Source: JAZTZP01 sp045637525 | GTDB taxonomy: Bacteria; Bacillota; Clostridia; UBA1381 | DNA: 40,780 bases | NCBI GenBank assembly: GCA_045637525.1 | Contig: JAZTZP010000045.1 | Span: 1 to 40,780 of the forward strand | Reading direction: 5' to 3' | Shown: in pieces, positions 32,001 through 40,592 of the stretch | Position numbering within the stretch: the first letter of the stretch is position 1 | Layout of the letters: every line of letters begins with the position of its first letter | The notes under the pieces: generated by a model | The model's database searches: none | The model's input: only the letters and a program-made list of their open reading frames with translations | What the model was told of the DNA's origin: nothing | Position numbers and translations under genes: made by a program

Positions 32001-34332
32001 TATTTCCCGAATTAAGAGTTGAAGTAAAGCTCAGATAATATTCCGAATCACTATCAAATACAAGTGGTGTTTCAAATCCTCTTGTCAACCTTGCTGTATT
32101 GTTGCCACTTGCAACATTTAAACCGTTTTGTTGTCCTGCTCTTAAAACGTAAGTATCACCCAAAGTATATGAAATCTTATCCGTATTTATAGTATACGGA
32201 TCCCAGATTGATGACCATCCGAAGCCGCCCGATCTTGCATCTTCATAGTATGTTCCCGCAGTTCTTTCATTACCGCTGTAATTGAGCTTACTTAAATAGT
32301 ATCTTCCGGTCTGATAACCGCCTTCCGATAAATCAGCACCGTCACAGTAAATATCGTCATAAATTACAGTATCTGAATTTGCAACAAGCGCCGATGAAAC
32401 GAGCGTTTGAGCCAATTCTTCCTTTACGTAACAATCTGTAACATTTGCAAGTACCGTTTCAATAATTGCATTTACCTGAGCAGTTTTTGTGCTGTATGTT
32501 TCTGCTGTAATGTCTGATACTATTTCTTCAATACCGGCAAGCGGTGCTGTTATTTCGGCTTTCTTTTCAGGAGTATATTCTTCAATACGAAACGCTCCCA
32601 TATCAGAAACTCCCGAGCCGTTTGACTGCACACCTACATATGCATACTTTCCGCCAATCTCCGCATTATCTACGACAACATCCCAGTTACTGTAATCAAA
32701 CTCCTCACCGTAAGGTACAGTCTGATATTTAACAACTTCATTTCCGTCTGCATTTGCTTTTATATATACAAGATTATTATATACTTTACCTTTTTCAATC
32801 TTTTTACTTCCAAGCTTGAATTCGGCATTCGCTCCTGCTTTAATTCCCGGGAAATAGCCTGAATTATCAGCATTCTCAGCATCCTTTACCGTATATGAAG
32901 CACTTATATAGAAATTATTGTTACCTATTATAAATCTGTTATCAATATTTGTTGTTGCATTAGCCGCATCTGTTCCGTATGCATTATTTGAGTAAAAACT
33001 GATGTAATATTCATTACTTCCAGTTAAATCTATAGGCCTTGCAAGAGTTCTGTACAACCCTGCACCGGATGCTGCCGGCTCAAACATATTTACAGTTCCG
33101 TCTGATGTACTCCTTACTCTTACATATCTGTTTGCAGCAGTTGTTACTTCAGTAGTAGCAGCTGTTCCTGTATGCCAATAACTGTTTGAAGCCCAGCCGT
33201 AACCGCCTGAAACTGCCGGATAACCGCCATTTGCATCTGTGTAATAGCTTACAGTTTTCTTATCAGCAACAGCCTGCAAAGCTGATGATAAATCGATATA
33301 ATCATATGCAATAAGTGGTGAATCTGATGATACACATACTTTATCGAGCTCTGCATACAAATCCGAAAGCTCCGGCTTTATCACACAATCAGGAATAAGT
33401 GCAAGTTCTGAAGTTATCTGAGACTTTACGGTAGCGTAAGTATCAGGAGTTGCACTTTCAATCAGTGCATCAATGTCAGCAAGCTTTGCATTAACTGCAC
33501 TATCAGCTGTGTATTTTTCAACGCTTATATCACCTACCTGACCTGTTCCCTGTCCGTTCGACTGAAAACCGATGTATGTATATTTGTTTGTACCCAACTC
33601 AGGGGATGCTGTTAAATCCCATGTATTCAAATCAAAGTCAGTACCTAAAGGAACAGACTGATATTTAACCTCATCAGTACCATCAGCATTTGTTTTTATA
33701 TAAACGAGATTATTGTAAATAGTACTGTTTGATACATACTTTGTTCCGAGCTGCGATTCACCTCCGACAGTCAGTCCAAGATAATATCCGGCTTCTTCAC
33801 CCTCATAAGTATGTGCTTTAGAAAAGCTTACATAAAAATCGTTTGCTCCTATAAAGAATTTATGATCTGTTGCAAGCGAATTTGCACTTGTCGGATGTGC
33901 ATTTCCATCTGCATTTCGGGCAGTAAAGCTGATATAATATTCAGCATCCTCACCTGCATTTATCACATTTTCATCCGCTACGGTTCTGTACATTCCTGCA
34001 CCGTTACTCGATGGATTTATAAAGTGATATTCCTTCTCATTTAACACAACTTTTCTTATGAGTCTTGTAGAAGCTGTTAATGTATCGGTAGTCGGTTTTG
34101 CTCCTGTGTGCCAGTAGCTTGACAAGCTCCAACCCGTACCGCCTGAAATCGCAGTATTATTTCCGTTACTGTCAGCATATTTCATTACAGCTGTTTTGTC
34201 TGCCGCCGCCGGAACTGTATAACTTACAATTACAGGGCTTGCAATTTCCGCTGCCGAAATCGGCATCTGAATTGTACTGAGAAGCATAGATGCTCCGATT
34301 ATCAGCGACAATCCTTTCTTGTTTTTTAACAT
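29086..34332 (-). CDS. Very large secreted protein: three lectin-like modules plus right-handed beta-helix
   Basis: The 1748-residue protein has a signal peptide (1-28). Three versions of one module follow at about 33-276, 340-590 and 656-900. Helical linkers of 35-60 residues separate them (280-335, 592-650, 903-935, for example LADIDALIESATPDTYATVK). A beta-sandwich-like region lies at 945-1055. From 1066 to about 1740 is a right-handed parallel beta-helix (NIVISDCVVKDCLGVGINI, YNEIYDAVRSTRDAAAIYAY, AIYLDGRRDGTTVESNVFYN) related to that of the next upstream gene. Such helices occur in polysaccharide lyases and in hydrolase families such as GH141; the exact family is uncertain. No SLH, LPXTG or other anchor is seen at the C-terminus, so it may be free or bound through its modules. 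The ATG follows AAAGGAGG. Confidence 0.85.
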   Translation of the reverse strand: MLKNKKGLSLIIGASMLLSTIQMPISAAEIASPVIVSYTVPAAADKTAVMKYADSNGNNTAISGGTGWSLSSYWHTGAKPTTDTLTASTRLIRKVVLNEKEYHFINPSSNGAGMYRTVADENVINAGEDAEYYISFTARNADGNAHPTSANSLATDHKFFIGANDFYVSFSKAHTYEGEEAGYYLGLTVGGESQLGTKYVSNSTIYNNLVYIKTNADGTDEVKYQSVPLGTDFDLNTWDLTASPELGTNKYTYIGFQSNGQGTGQVGDISVEKYTADSAVNAKLADIDALIESATPDTYATVKSQITSELALIPDCVIKPELSDLYAELDKVCVSSDSPLIAYDYIDLSSALQAVADKKTVSYYTDANGGYPAVSGGYGWASNSYWHTGTAATTEVTTAANRYVRVRSTSDGTVNMFEPAASGAGLYRTLARPIDLTGSNEYYISFYSNNAYGTDAANATTNIDNRFIIGNNNFYISASYTVKDAENADNSGYFPGIKAGANAEFKLGSKKIEKGKVYNNLVYIKANADGNEVVKYQTVPYGEEFDYSNWDVVVDNAEIGGKYAYVGVQSNGSGVSDMGAFRIEEYTPEKKAEITAPLAGIEEIVSDITAETYSTKTAQVNAIIETVLANVTDCYVKEELAQTLVSSALVANSDTVIYDDIYCDGADLSEGGYQTGRYYLSKLNYSGNERTAGTYYEDARSGGFGWSSIWDPYTINTDKISYTLGDTYVLRAGQQNGLNVASGNNTARLTRGFETPLVFDSDSEYYLSFTSTLNSGNKAYLNGKAPSFKFGDGIAITANYQAATDTENESVVLSLTVGEETVSTGIKIRSDIVLDYVLAVSENAEGKPVVKLNVGQSPYNFRMDWDFEYTFENAGTVAEAEYFSFTGPATILHKVRVDKCDKAELEAVIAKIAAGDYCLSEVNALKDSYAKTGFLNALSMPDDSYKLTKLEFANENGTVTELSSNTGKVKARIRLASSYDDNNDLKLIIASYQNGHLAECKITDFTAYANNATEIVETDFVSVPTTDEALANYKISVFVWNGSLKPAVENVVFASKITVDENEAAAASFLTIDEAIYAANKMAEYGLTNSDGDIKVTINSGEHYINDTLTIDNKNEEINIIIEGKNGASVTGAKTIDFENITAVTEQSVLERLSDDIQDNIKQISIPDGIEIGEEDVYGNSVSVMKQLGISYNSTPPVVIMENGEAMNVARYPDNDYITVSEVIESGSNLRMWMSDKKGEEGYIPPEERDNPPIPLTFKTADVSKDRLKTWANAEDMRVHGFWGVDWSDLAMGANVNPENYEITTELPTVYPTNIGARFYVYNVLEELDNPGEYFIDKENRMIYYYPKDENAKISISVLKDPIMEISVSKNILIDGVELAGCNGNIIEISDSDNIVISDCVVKDCLGVGINIENSSNCTVKDCEVYNTGEGGIFANGGDLKTLTPANNLITNNHIYDFSKRKLMYSPGIRLSGVGNTASHNEIHGTDHMAVNFSGNDNIIEYNEIYDAVRSTRDAAAIYAYESRTGRGNIIRHNYIHDIASELVDEDDKYGVHAIYLDGRRDGTTVESNVFYNIRGAALWINAGRDNIFKNNICIETDYAVHFAYSKYDKKDVIEDGWDSFLTDMSAEQRALYIERYPGLATFYDEACNYPIATRFNKAYDNVMLNIENSIKYDNGIRFVSGDKTWFISEAVGDGQNIMENPVIYAESESIGFTDYENKNFSLSANSDIYNQIENFVAPDFENTGLTN
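29113..31137 (-). other. Right-handed beta-helix domain of the 1748-residue protein
   Basis: Residues about 1066-1740 form the beta-helix. Repeating N-x-I and D-N-x-I rungs are clear, and the segment aligns by eye with the upstream 897-residue protein through ARYP, YFxDxENRMIYYYP-like, LTPANN, APGI/SPGI, YLDGRRDGT and NAGRDN/NCGRDN. The shared DGRRDGT and GRDN stretches are the best candidates for active-site or structural positions. Confidence 0.7.
31633..32367 (-). other. Module copy 4 (residues ~656-900), most divergent
   Basis: The third module of the 1748-residue protein keeps the outline of the others (VIYDDIYCDGADLSEGG opening, GGFGWSSIWDPY, NTARLTRGFETPLVF, EYYLSFTS, SFKFGDGIAITANY) but differs in length and most positions. 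It is assigned to the same family on pattern and position rather than strong identity. Confidence 0.5.
32563..33315 (-). other. Module copy 3 (residues ~340-590)
   Basis: The second module of the 1748-residue protein is intermediate in divergence. AVSGGYGWASNSYWHTGTAA, SGAGLYRTLARPIDLTG, EYYISFYSNN, NRFIIGNNNFYISASY and YAYVGVQSNGSG match the landmarks of copies 1 and 2 in the same order. Confidence 0.68.
33505..34236 (-). other. Module copy 2 (residues ~33-276), near-twin of copy 1
   Basis: The first module of the 1748-residue protein matches copy 1 in the SLH protein almost without gaps (AISGGTGWSLSSYWHTGAKP, GAGMYRTVADENVI, HKFFIGANDFYVSFSKAHTY, GGESQLGTKYVSNSTIYNN). This points to recent duplication or gene conversion between the neighbouring genes. 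Confidence 0.75.
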
Positions 34333-34347
34333 ATTTTTTACCTCCTT

Positions 34348-37041
34348 TTATTTGTTGGTAAGTCTTCTTAAAAGCTCACCTATTAAATTGGTATCTTCCT
34401 TTGTAATCTGAATATCATTGTCTGATACCAAAATAATTCCTTCATCAAACCACTCTACGTTCTTTCCGAGCGATTCGCTTATAACACGGAGCGGAACTAA
34501 AATTCTGTCATTCATCATGAGCGGTTTTCCGTCTGTAAGCGTGCCGTCTATCGCAATTGATAAATTATTCATATCTATTGTTACTGTTTGTTCGCCAACG
34601 CTGATTTGGGCAGTCTGAGTTTCGTCAAACCACTCCGCTGTACCGTCAAAAGCTTCTGCAATATATCTGAATGGCACATAAGTTAAATCATCAACTATAA
34701 CCGGTACAACGTCTACATTATTTTCATCAATGAGCCCCGGAGTAAATCCGTTGTATGCTTTCGGGCTTCCGATATATAGTGATACTGTATCTCTTGTCTT
34801 ATATTCGAGCCAATCAGTATATAATCCTATATTTTTAAAGTCTGGTGCTTTAAAATCGGGATATGCTTCATAAATTGGTGAAGTATCAAGTAATGTGAAA
34901 TTCCGCTTGTCAGGCGACGCAAAACCTGCCGACTCCAACGATGTCACCAACGGCTCCGCAATGGAATTGTACTTTACAAGAATATCATTTGAATTTGATG
35001 CATTAATTCCTGAAATGTATAACGGATCTGTTACATCTATTGCAACATTTCTCTGGAATACATTGTATTTCTGTGCTTCCGGATCATCCTGCATTATTTC
35101 TTTAAAATGAGGATATTTCCAGTATGCCGGATTGTTAAGTCTTTCCTCTGTAAGTTGGTAACTCTGAATCTTTGCTTCATCCGGATATGTTCCTATATCA
35201 TTTGTCCATGGCAAGATTATTCCGAGACCTCTTCCCGAATCACCGACATTTATAAGTATATTATCGGTTACGGTATTATCTCTTCCGCAGTTAATCATAA
35301 TACCCCTGTCACCTATATTTTCTATGATGTTTGAAGATATTTCAGTTCCATCACGTCTTCCGTCCATATAGAATGCCGCATGACAGTACGGATCCTCATG
35401 AGGCGGTGTTAAATCGTGAATATAATTATTCCGAAACACCGTTCCGCGTGTGGATTTCGTAAGATAGGCATAGCACGCTGCCATATCGTCGGACTCTTTT
35501 ACTGCCTCATAAACATTGTTATATTCAAACAGATGATCATTGCCGTTAAAATTCAATGCTACATGCGGACAGTCATAAACTTCATTATTAAGAGCTTTAT
35601 TTCCCACTACCTGCAATGCAATCCCGGGAGCATATGTTTTCTCAACAACTCCGAAATTATGTATCTCACAGTTTTCAACTATATTGTTTCCCGGAGTCAG
35701 ATCATCGTAGCTTCCGCCATGAAGCAATACGCCATACGAACCTACATTATGAATATGACAGCTTTGAACCTTGCAGTTTGTTACGTCAGTAGTTTTAATA
35801 CCGTATTTATTGACCTTTGTTATTTCACAAAGCTCTATGACAATGGCATTTGAATTAGTCATTTCTATTCCGTCACCCGAACCGGTCTGAAACTTCATCC
35901 CTGACAGCTTTATATGCTCTGCGTCGGTAAAAGCAACCAACGGACCGTCTAAAAAAGACATTTCAAGCATTCCGGAAGAATCAGGTGGATAGAAATATAA
36001 CATTCCCGTATCTCTGTTTAAATAAAATTCTCCCGGCGCATCAAGCTCATCTAAAATATTATAAAGATAGACTTCTCTGCCATCGTTAGGTATTGGAATA
36101 TAGAACCACGGTACTTTTGATTCAACTCCCCCCTCCGGAGTTATTTTTACAGCCGCACGCTCATCCGACCAGTCGTTGGACAGTTGAGACCACATTTTAA
36201 TTTCAGGATTTTCACCCCACGAAAGGATTCTTGCCGTAACCTTATCATCAAATCCGAATATGGGTGTTATTAAATCATCCTGATATTTTCTTTTTTCTTC
36301 CGGAGTCCATTTGTCTCCGAGTGCCTCTTTTTGCTCGTTTCTGTATGTATGAAGATAATCTCCCTCTCTTATCATATGAGCAAGGGTAATGTATTTATCC
36401 CCCTTATTCGGATAACGGGCAAGCTCCATAAACTCATCATTAAACTGAAGCTTATACTCTGTTGCTTCTTCAATTTCAAAGTATTTTTTTCCTTCCGGAT
36501 TGCTCGGAGTGTTATAGCATCTCCACAAATATTCAGAAACAAGTCCGAGAGACTTAAACTCACTGAAACCTGCTGCATTTAAATCAAACTGCACTAATTT
36601 ATTCTTAGCTGTATCAGGTATTCTTGAAAGTACCTTTTCATCAGTTACAGACACCCCATCTGCAAGACTTGCTTTCCAGCCGCCAACAATCGTTACCTGT
36701 TCCTCTCCAAAGGATCTGTATGTTACAGGTGCACTTTCAGTTCCTGAATCTTCTTTTGAAAACCTGATGCTCTTTTTCAGCAAATATTCTCCGCCTCTTA
36801 AATATACGGTGATACCGTCAGACGGATATTTTCCGTCATTCTTTATTTCACGCACCATTGCCTGTGCTTCTTCTATACTTCCGAAAGGATTTTCAAAGCT
36901 TCCGTCCCCGTTTTCAGCACCGTTTGCAACATATATTCCAATCCAGTCATTTTTCTCATCGCCGATTGCATAAACATTTATGCTGCTTAAAATAGTTGTA
37001 AACGCTATCGCGACCGAAATTAATTTCTTTATACTCAACAA
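34348..37041 (-). CDS. Secreted right-handed beta-helix protein with copper-amine-oxidase-N-like C-terminus
   Basis: The 897-residue protein has a signal peptide (1-25, ending INVYA). Residues about 30-740 form a right-handed beta-helix of carbohydrate-active type (GITVYLRGGEYLLKKSIRFS, then EDSGTESAPVTYRSFGEEQV at the N-cap). That N-terminal pattern recalls GH141-type enzymes, which I give as a possibility only. Residues about 765-875 are two copper-amine-oxidase-N-like halves (TYVPFRYIAEAFDGTAEWF, ILVPLRVISESLGKNVEWF), common non-catalytic wall-targeting domains in Clostridia. The start is TTG, either 37041 or the adjacent 37038, behind AAAGGGGGAAGC; no ATG precedes the signal peptide. It lies between the solute-binding protein and the 1748-residue protein (15-base gap). 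It probably attacks a plant polysaccharide at the cell surface; the substrate is unknown. Confidence 0.85.
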   Translation of the reverse strand: MLSIKKLISVAIAFTTILSSINVYAIGDEKNDWIGIYVANGAENGDGSFENPFGSIEEAQAMVREIKNDGKYPSDGITVYLRGGEYLLKKSIRFSKEDSGTESAPVTYRSFGEEQVTIVGGWKASLADGVSVTDEKVLSRIPDTAKNKLVQFDLNAAGFSEFKSLGLVSEYLWRCYNTPSNPEGKKYFEIEEATEYKLQFNDEFMELARYPNKGDKYITLAHMIREGDYLHTYRNEQKEALGDKWTPEEKRKYQDDLITPIFGFDDKVTARILSWGENPEIKMWSQLSNDWSDERAAVKITPEGGVESKVPWFYIPIPNDGREVYLYNILDELDAPGEFYLNRDTGMLYFYPPDSSGMLEMSFLDGPLVAFTDAEHIKLSGMKFQTGSGDGIEMTNSNAIVIELCEITKVNKYGIKTTDVTNCKVQSCHIHNVGSYGVLLHGGSYDDLTPGNNIVENCEIHNFGVVEKTYAPGIALQVVGNKALNNEVYDCPHVALNFNGNDHLFEYNNVYEAVKESDDMAACYAYLTKSTRGTVFRNNYIHDLTPPHEDPYCHAAFYMDGRRDGTEISSNIIENIGDRGIMINCGRDNTVTDNILINVGDSGRGLGIILPWTNDIGTYPDEAKIQSYQLTEERLNNPAYWKYPHFKEIMQDDPEAQKYNVFQRNVAIDVTDPLYISGINASNSNDILVKYNSIAEPLVTSLESAGFASPDKRNFTLLDTSPIYEAYPDFKAPDFKNIGLYTDWLEYKTRDTVSLYIGSPKAYNGFTPGLIDENNVDVVPVIVDDLTYVPFRYIAEAFDGTAEWFDETQTAQISVGEQTVTIDMNNLSIAIDGTLTDGKPLMMNDRILVPLRVISESLGKNVEWFDEGIILVSDNDIQITKEDTNLIGELLRRLTNK

Positions 37042-37052
37042 GCTTCCCCCTT

Positions 37053-38603
37053 TTATTTATTATTTATCTGTTCGTCAAGCTGCTTTTGGTATTCAGCTAT
37101 CACTTTTTCAAGACCTACTTCCGAAAGCTTCTTGTGCTTTGCATCAAGCATTTCTTTCCAGTTTGCATGAGCGCCAGTTTTAAGTCCGCTGTACTCTGCC
37201 TCAATGCTCTTAATCTGTGCGATTTCATTCTTAACCGGATCTGAATCAAATGTAAATCCTAAAAGTATGCTGTCTACAGACTTTCCGTGTAACACTTCTT
37301 CAATATATTCGTTATAGCCCGGAACGTCTGTTTGCGTTTCGTATGCGTTAAAGGTATTACCTATAATCCACTTCTGAATGCCATAGCCGCTCTCCATTGT
37401 AGGTGTTCCGTCATAACCGATAGTCTTTATGCGATTGTCGCTTTCTTTTTCATAGTGCTTGCCCTCTATGCCGTAAACAAGCAGATTATATAATTCCTTA
37501 TTTGCCGGATCGTTTATAACTTCTAGAAGCTGCATTGCACGCTCAGGATTTTCGCAAGTTCTTGTAATTGCCGTATTAGTCGCACTCGGCTTATAGTTTC
37601 TGACACATTCTATTTCATTGCTTCCGGATGTTGCTATATAATAAATTGGCATTCCGTATTGTATGTCCTCACTCTGCTTTGTGAAATCATCATAGTTATG
37701 TATCCACATTATATATCCGCCCTCTTTACCGTTATCTTTCTTCATATCTGATACAGTAAGGGCATCTTTTCTGATGTAGCCTTTTTCATAAAGCCCGGCT
37801 ATTCTTCTGTAGAAATTTTCTTCTAATGGTCTATTGTCATTAAATGTAACTTTTCCATCCTCATGCTTTATTGCATGACCGTAAGGATCTACTTTTAATG
37901 AGCCGGAAACATTGTTTATCCAGCTGAATATTTCAGGTGATACACCAAGACCGAGCTTTCCTGCCTCTTTAAGCTTTCCGCAATAATCTTCTATTGCATC
38001 AAAAACTTCATCTGTAGGATATTGTCCTTCACTGTCATGCCAATTCTTAAAAGCTGTGTTTATTCTTTCTTTATCAAGATATTCATCAGCCAAAGCTTCC
38101 GGCGTTCTTATAGCCGTCGGACGTGAAACCATCATCTGATAGTTCGGAATTGCATAAATTTTACCGTCAAGCTTCATACTGTTCCATACCCATTCGGGAA
38201 GCGCCGCTTTAAGCTTTGGGGCATGAGCATCTAAAAGCTCATCAATTGCAATGTATGAGCCGTTTCTTACTTCATTTTCAAAATCAACCATCCAGCCATG
38301 CCATGCAATATCTACTTTTTCCGAGCTTGCCGCTATAAGCTTCCATTTTTCTGCATAGTCCGTTGTTGAAATAACTTCAAACTCAACCTCTGTATTAGGA
38401 AGAACCGCCATAAGCTTTTCATTAAACAAAGCCCATACCTCTTCCGAATCTCTCTGCATTCCGGGGCCGCCGAGCACCCATTTTAACTTTACCTTTTCTC
38501 CTCCGTCTCCGCTCTTTTTCTCTCCGCAACCGGTAAATCCGGTAATCAATGCTGCTGAGAGAATGAGAGCACCTGCCTTTTTAAGATTTTTTTTCACGTT
38601 CAT
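37053..38603 (-). CDS. Extracellular solute-binding lipoprotein (LplA/YtcQ-like)
   Basis: The 516-residue protein has a lipoprotein signal with GFTGC, so Cys26 is the likely lipidated residue. The mature part is a type 1 (carbohydrate) solute-binding protein (LKWVLGGPGMQRDSEEVW, IDELLDAHAPKLKAALPEWV, YAIPNYQMMVSRPTAIRTPE). Length of about 500 fits the LplA/YtcQ-type long binding proteins for oligosaccharides. The ATG at 38603 follows GAAAGGAAG. It is 73 bases downstream of the second permease and 11 upstream of the beta-helix gene, so one operon is likely. Ligand is not evident; YtcQ-type relatives in Bacillus are linked to rhamnogalacturonan oligosaccharides, which fits but does not prove a pectin link here. 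Confidence 0.92.
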   Translation of the reverse strand: MNVKKNLKKAGALILSAALITGFTGCGEKKSGDGGEKVKLKWVLGGPGMQRDSEEVWALFNEKLMAVLPNTEVEFEVISTTDYAEKWKLIAASSEKVDIAWHGWMVDFENEVRNGSYIAIDELLDAHAPKLKAALPEWVWNSMKLDGKIYAIPNYQMMVSRPTAIRTPEALADEYLDKERINTAFKNWHDSEGQYPTDEVFDAIEDYCGKLKEAGKLGLGVSPEIFSWINNVSGSLKVDPYGHAIKHEDGKVTFNDNRPLEENFYRRIAGLYEKGYIRKDALTVSDMKKDNGKEGGYIMWIHNYDDFTKQSEDIQYGMPIYYIATSGSNEIECVRNYKPSATNTAITRTCENPERAMQLLEVINDPANKELYNLLVYGIEGKHYEKESDNRIKTIGYDGTPTMESGYGIQKWIIGNTFNAYETQTDVPGYNEYIEEVLHGKSVDSILLGFTFDSDPVKNEIAQIKSIEAEYSGLKTGAHANWKEMLDAKHKKLSEVGLEKVIAEYQKQLDEQINNK

Positions 38604-38676
38604 TTTTTCATCTTCCTTTCTAAAAAAAATTTTTCAACGCTTTTATTAAATTATAAATATTAAATTGTAAACCATG

Positions 38677-39579
38677 TCATCCTTTCACAGCTCCGACTGT
38701 GAGTCCTTTTGCAAAATACTTCTGGAAAAACGGGAATATTACAAGCATCGGCCCTGCCGCAACCATAACCATTGCATATCTTATCGTTTCTACCTGAGCG
38801 CTTTCGCTTGCATTAAGGTTAATTCCGCCCAGCTCTGAGTTCTGACTCATTTCTTTTATAAATTCCGCCTCTCTTAAGATTCTCTGCAACAGGTATTGAA
38901 GAGAATACATTCTGTTATCTCTTATATATATAAGAGCCGTATTCCAGTCGTTCCATTTTACAAGAAGCATAAAGAGCGCAACGGTTGCAATAACAGGCTT
39001 TGAAAGCGGAAGAATTATTCTGAAAAATATCAGCCATTCCTCAGCACCGTCTATTTTAGCCGACTCTATTATTGCCTCCGGCAAGCCTGTAAAGAATGTC
39101 CTTATTATGAATATATACCACGCACTGCAAAGCGACGGCAATATATAAATCCAATAGCTGTTAGCTAAATGAAGATACTGTGTATTTACTATGTATGATG
39201 GAATCAAGCCACCGCCGAAAAGCATCGTAAACAATATGAAAAACGTTACAGGCTTTCGTGCTATAAAGTTTCTTCTTGAAATCGGATATGCAGTTAAGCA
39301 CATTATAAACGTTGCCAAAAAGCATGTTGCAAAAGAAACTATTATTGTTGTTTTATAAGAATTTAAAATCTGCATCGGGTTTTTAAATATGTACTGATAT
39401 GCCGTAAAATCAAATTCTTTCGGTATAAAGCTGTATCCGTATTTGCCGAGGTTTTCACTTCCTGTAAGCGACGTTGTTATTATAAGAAGCAGCGGCATTA
39501 CAAAGCACATCGATATTAAAAACAACACTATATTCAAAACTATCTGATATATAATTTTTGATTTTTTATTTGACTTCAT
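38677..39579 (-). CDS. ABC sugar permease, YtcP/LplC type
   Basis: The 300-residue inner-membrane permease has six hydrophobic segments and the EAA loop IESAKIDGAEEWLIFFRIIL followed by PLSKPVIA, which contacts the ATPase. The C-terminus FFQKYFAKGLTVGAVKG is the standard end of this family. A strong GAGGAGG precedes ATG 39579. It follows the first permease by 17 bases, and together they form the translocation channel for the binding protein. No ATPase gene is in the window; CUT1 systems of this kind often use a shared multi-substrate ATPase (MsmX-like) encoded elsewhere. Confidence 0.94.
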   Translation of the reverse strand: MKSNKKSKIIYQIVLNIVLFLISMCFVMPLLLIITTSLTGSENLGKYGYSFIPKEFDFTAYQYIFKNPMQILNSYKTTIIVSFATCFLATFIMCLTAYPISRRNFIARKPVTFFILFTMLFGGGLIPSYIVNTQYLHLANSYWIYILPSLCSAWYIFIIRTFFTGLPEAIIESAKIDGAEEWLIFFRIILPLSKPVIATVALFMLLVKWNDWNTALIYIRDNRMYSLQYLLQRILREAEFIKEMSQNSELGGINLNASESAQVETIRYAMVMVAAGPMLVIFPFFQKYFAKGLTVGAVKG

Positions 39580-39596
39580 CGTAAAACCTCCTCTTC

Positions 39597-40553
39597 TTAA
39601 AACATTGAGCTGTCGGGATCAATCTTTCGTACTACTGCATTACTTGCGAGCACCATAACAAGTCCGACTACAGACTGAACAAGACACACAGCGGTATTAA
39701 CGCCAATGTCACCGCTTCTTAGTCCTCTGAATACATAAGTATCAATAATATCCGTAACCGGATAAAGAGCGCCTACGTCCATCGGTATCTGATAGAAAAG
39801 ACCGAAATCCCCCTTAAACACCTTACCCATGCCGAGGATAATAAGAATTGATACTATACTTCTTAATTCCGGTATTGTTATATGCAGTGTCTGCTGCCAT
39901 TTATTTGCGCCGTCTATACTTGCCGCCTCATACAGCGTTTCGTCTATTCCCATAAGTGCCGAATAATACATTATGGAATTCATTCCAACGCCTTTCCATA
40001 CATGGGCAATCATAATAAAGAACGGCCACCATTTCGGATCGCTGTACCAATTTATATCAACTCCGAATGCCCTGTTTATAACACCGTTTACCGGATCAAG
40101 GAATGCATACACAACATATGCAACAACAACCCATGACATAAAGTGTGGCAAAAGCATTGTTGTCTGATAGTATTTTGTAAAAATTCTTCTTGATACTTCA
40201 TAAACAAGTATTCCGATTATTATTCCGAATACAACATCGGCTATTATAAACGCCACACCGTATGAAACCGTATTTCTTATCGTTAAAAACGCATCGCTTG
40301 AAGAAAAGAAGCTTTCAAAGTTTTTAAGCCCTACCCAGTCGCTTCCGAAAATTCCGTCCGCATACCGGTAATCTTTAAATGCTATTAACGTTCCGAACAT
40401 CGGCATGTATGAAAACAGTATGTAAACAATAATTGCCGGTATCAACATTATGAAAAATGTGATATTATCTTTTATCTTACTCCTGCCTATTCCATGTTTT
40501 ATTTTATTTTTTTTGATTTTAACCATCGTGTTATTTGCTTCTGTGCCCAACAT
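39597..40553 (-). CDS. ABC sugar permease, LplB type
   Basis: This 318-residue permease has about six TM segments (FFIMLIPAIIVYILFSYMPM near the start) and the EAA loop YEAASIDGANKWQQTLHITI followed by PELRSIV. It is the first gene of the glycan operon. The ATG at 40553 lies 12 bases from GGGAG; an ATG at 40526 is possible but has no better ribosome binding site. A TATAAT lies 41 bases upstream, at the edge of the hairpin array. It pairs with the second permease downstream. Confidence 0.93.
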   Translation of the reverse strand: MLGTEANNTMVKIKKNKIKHGIGRSKIKDNITFFIMLIPAIIVYILFSYMPMFGTLIAFKDYRYADGIFGSDWVGLKNFESFFSSSDAFLTIRNTVSYGVAFIIADVVFGIIIGILVYEVSRRIFTKYYQTTMLLPHFMSWVVVAYVVYAFLDPVNGVINRAFGVDINWYSDPKWWPFFIMIAHVWKGVGMNSIMYYSALMGIDETLYEAASIDGANKWQQTLHITIPELRSIVSILIILGMGKVFKGDFGLFYQIPMDVGALYPVTDIIDTYVFRGLRSGDIGVNTAVCLVQSVVGLVMVLASNAVVRKIDPDSSMF

Positions 40554-40592
40554 ACCGATTATTATCTCCCTTCAAAAATCTTTTTAATTCTA

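Noticed and set aside
29086..34332. SLH or sortase anchor at the C-terminus of the 1748-residue protein
   Set aside because: The protein ends shortly after the beta-helix (APDFENTGLTN) with no SLH repeat, LPXTG motif or hydrophobic tail.
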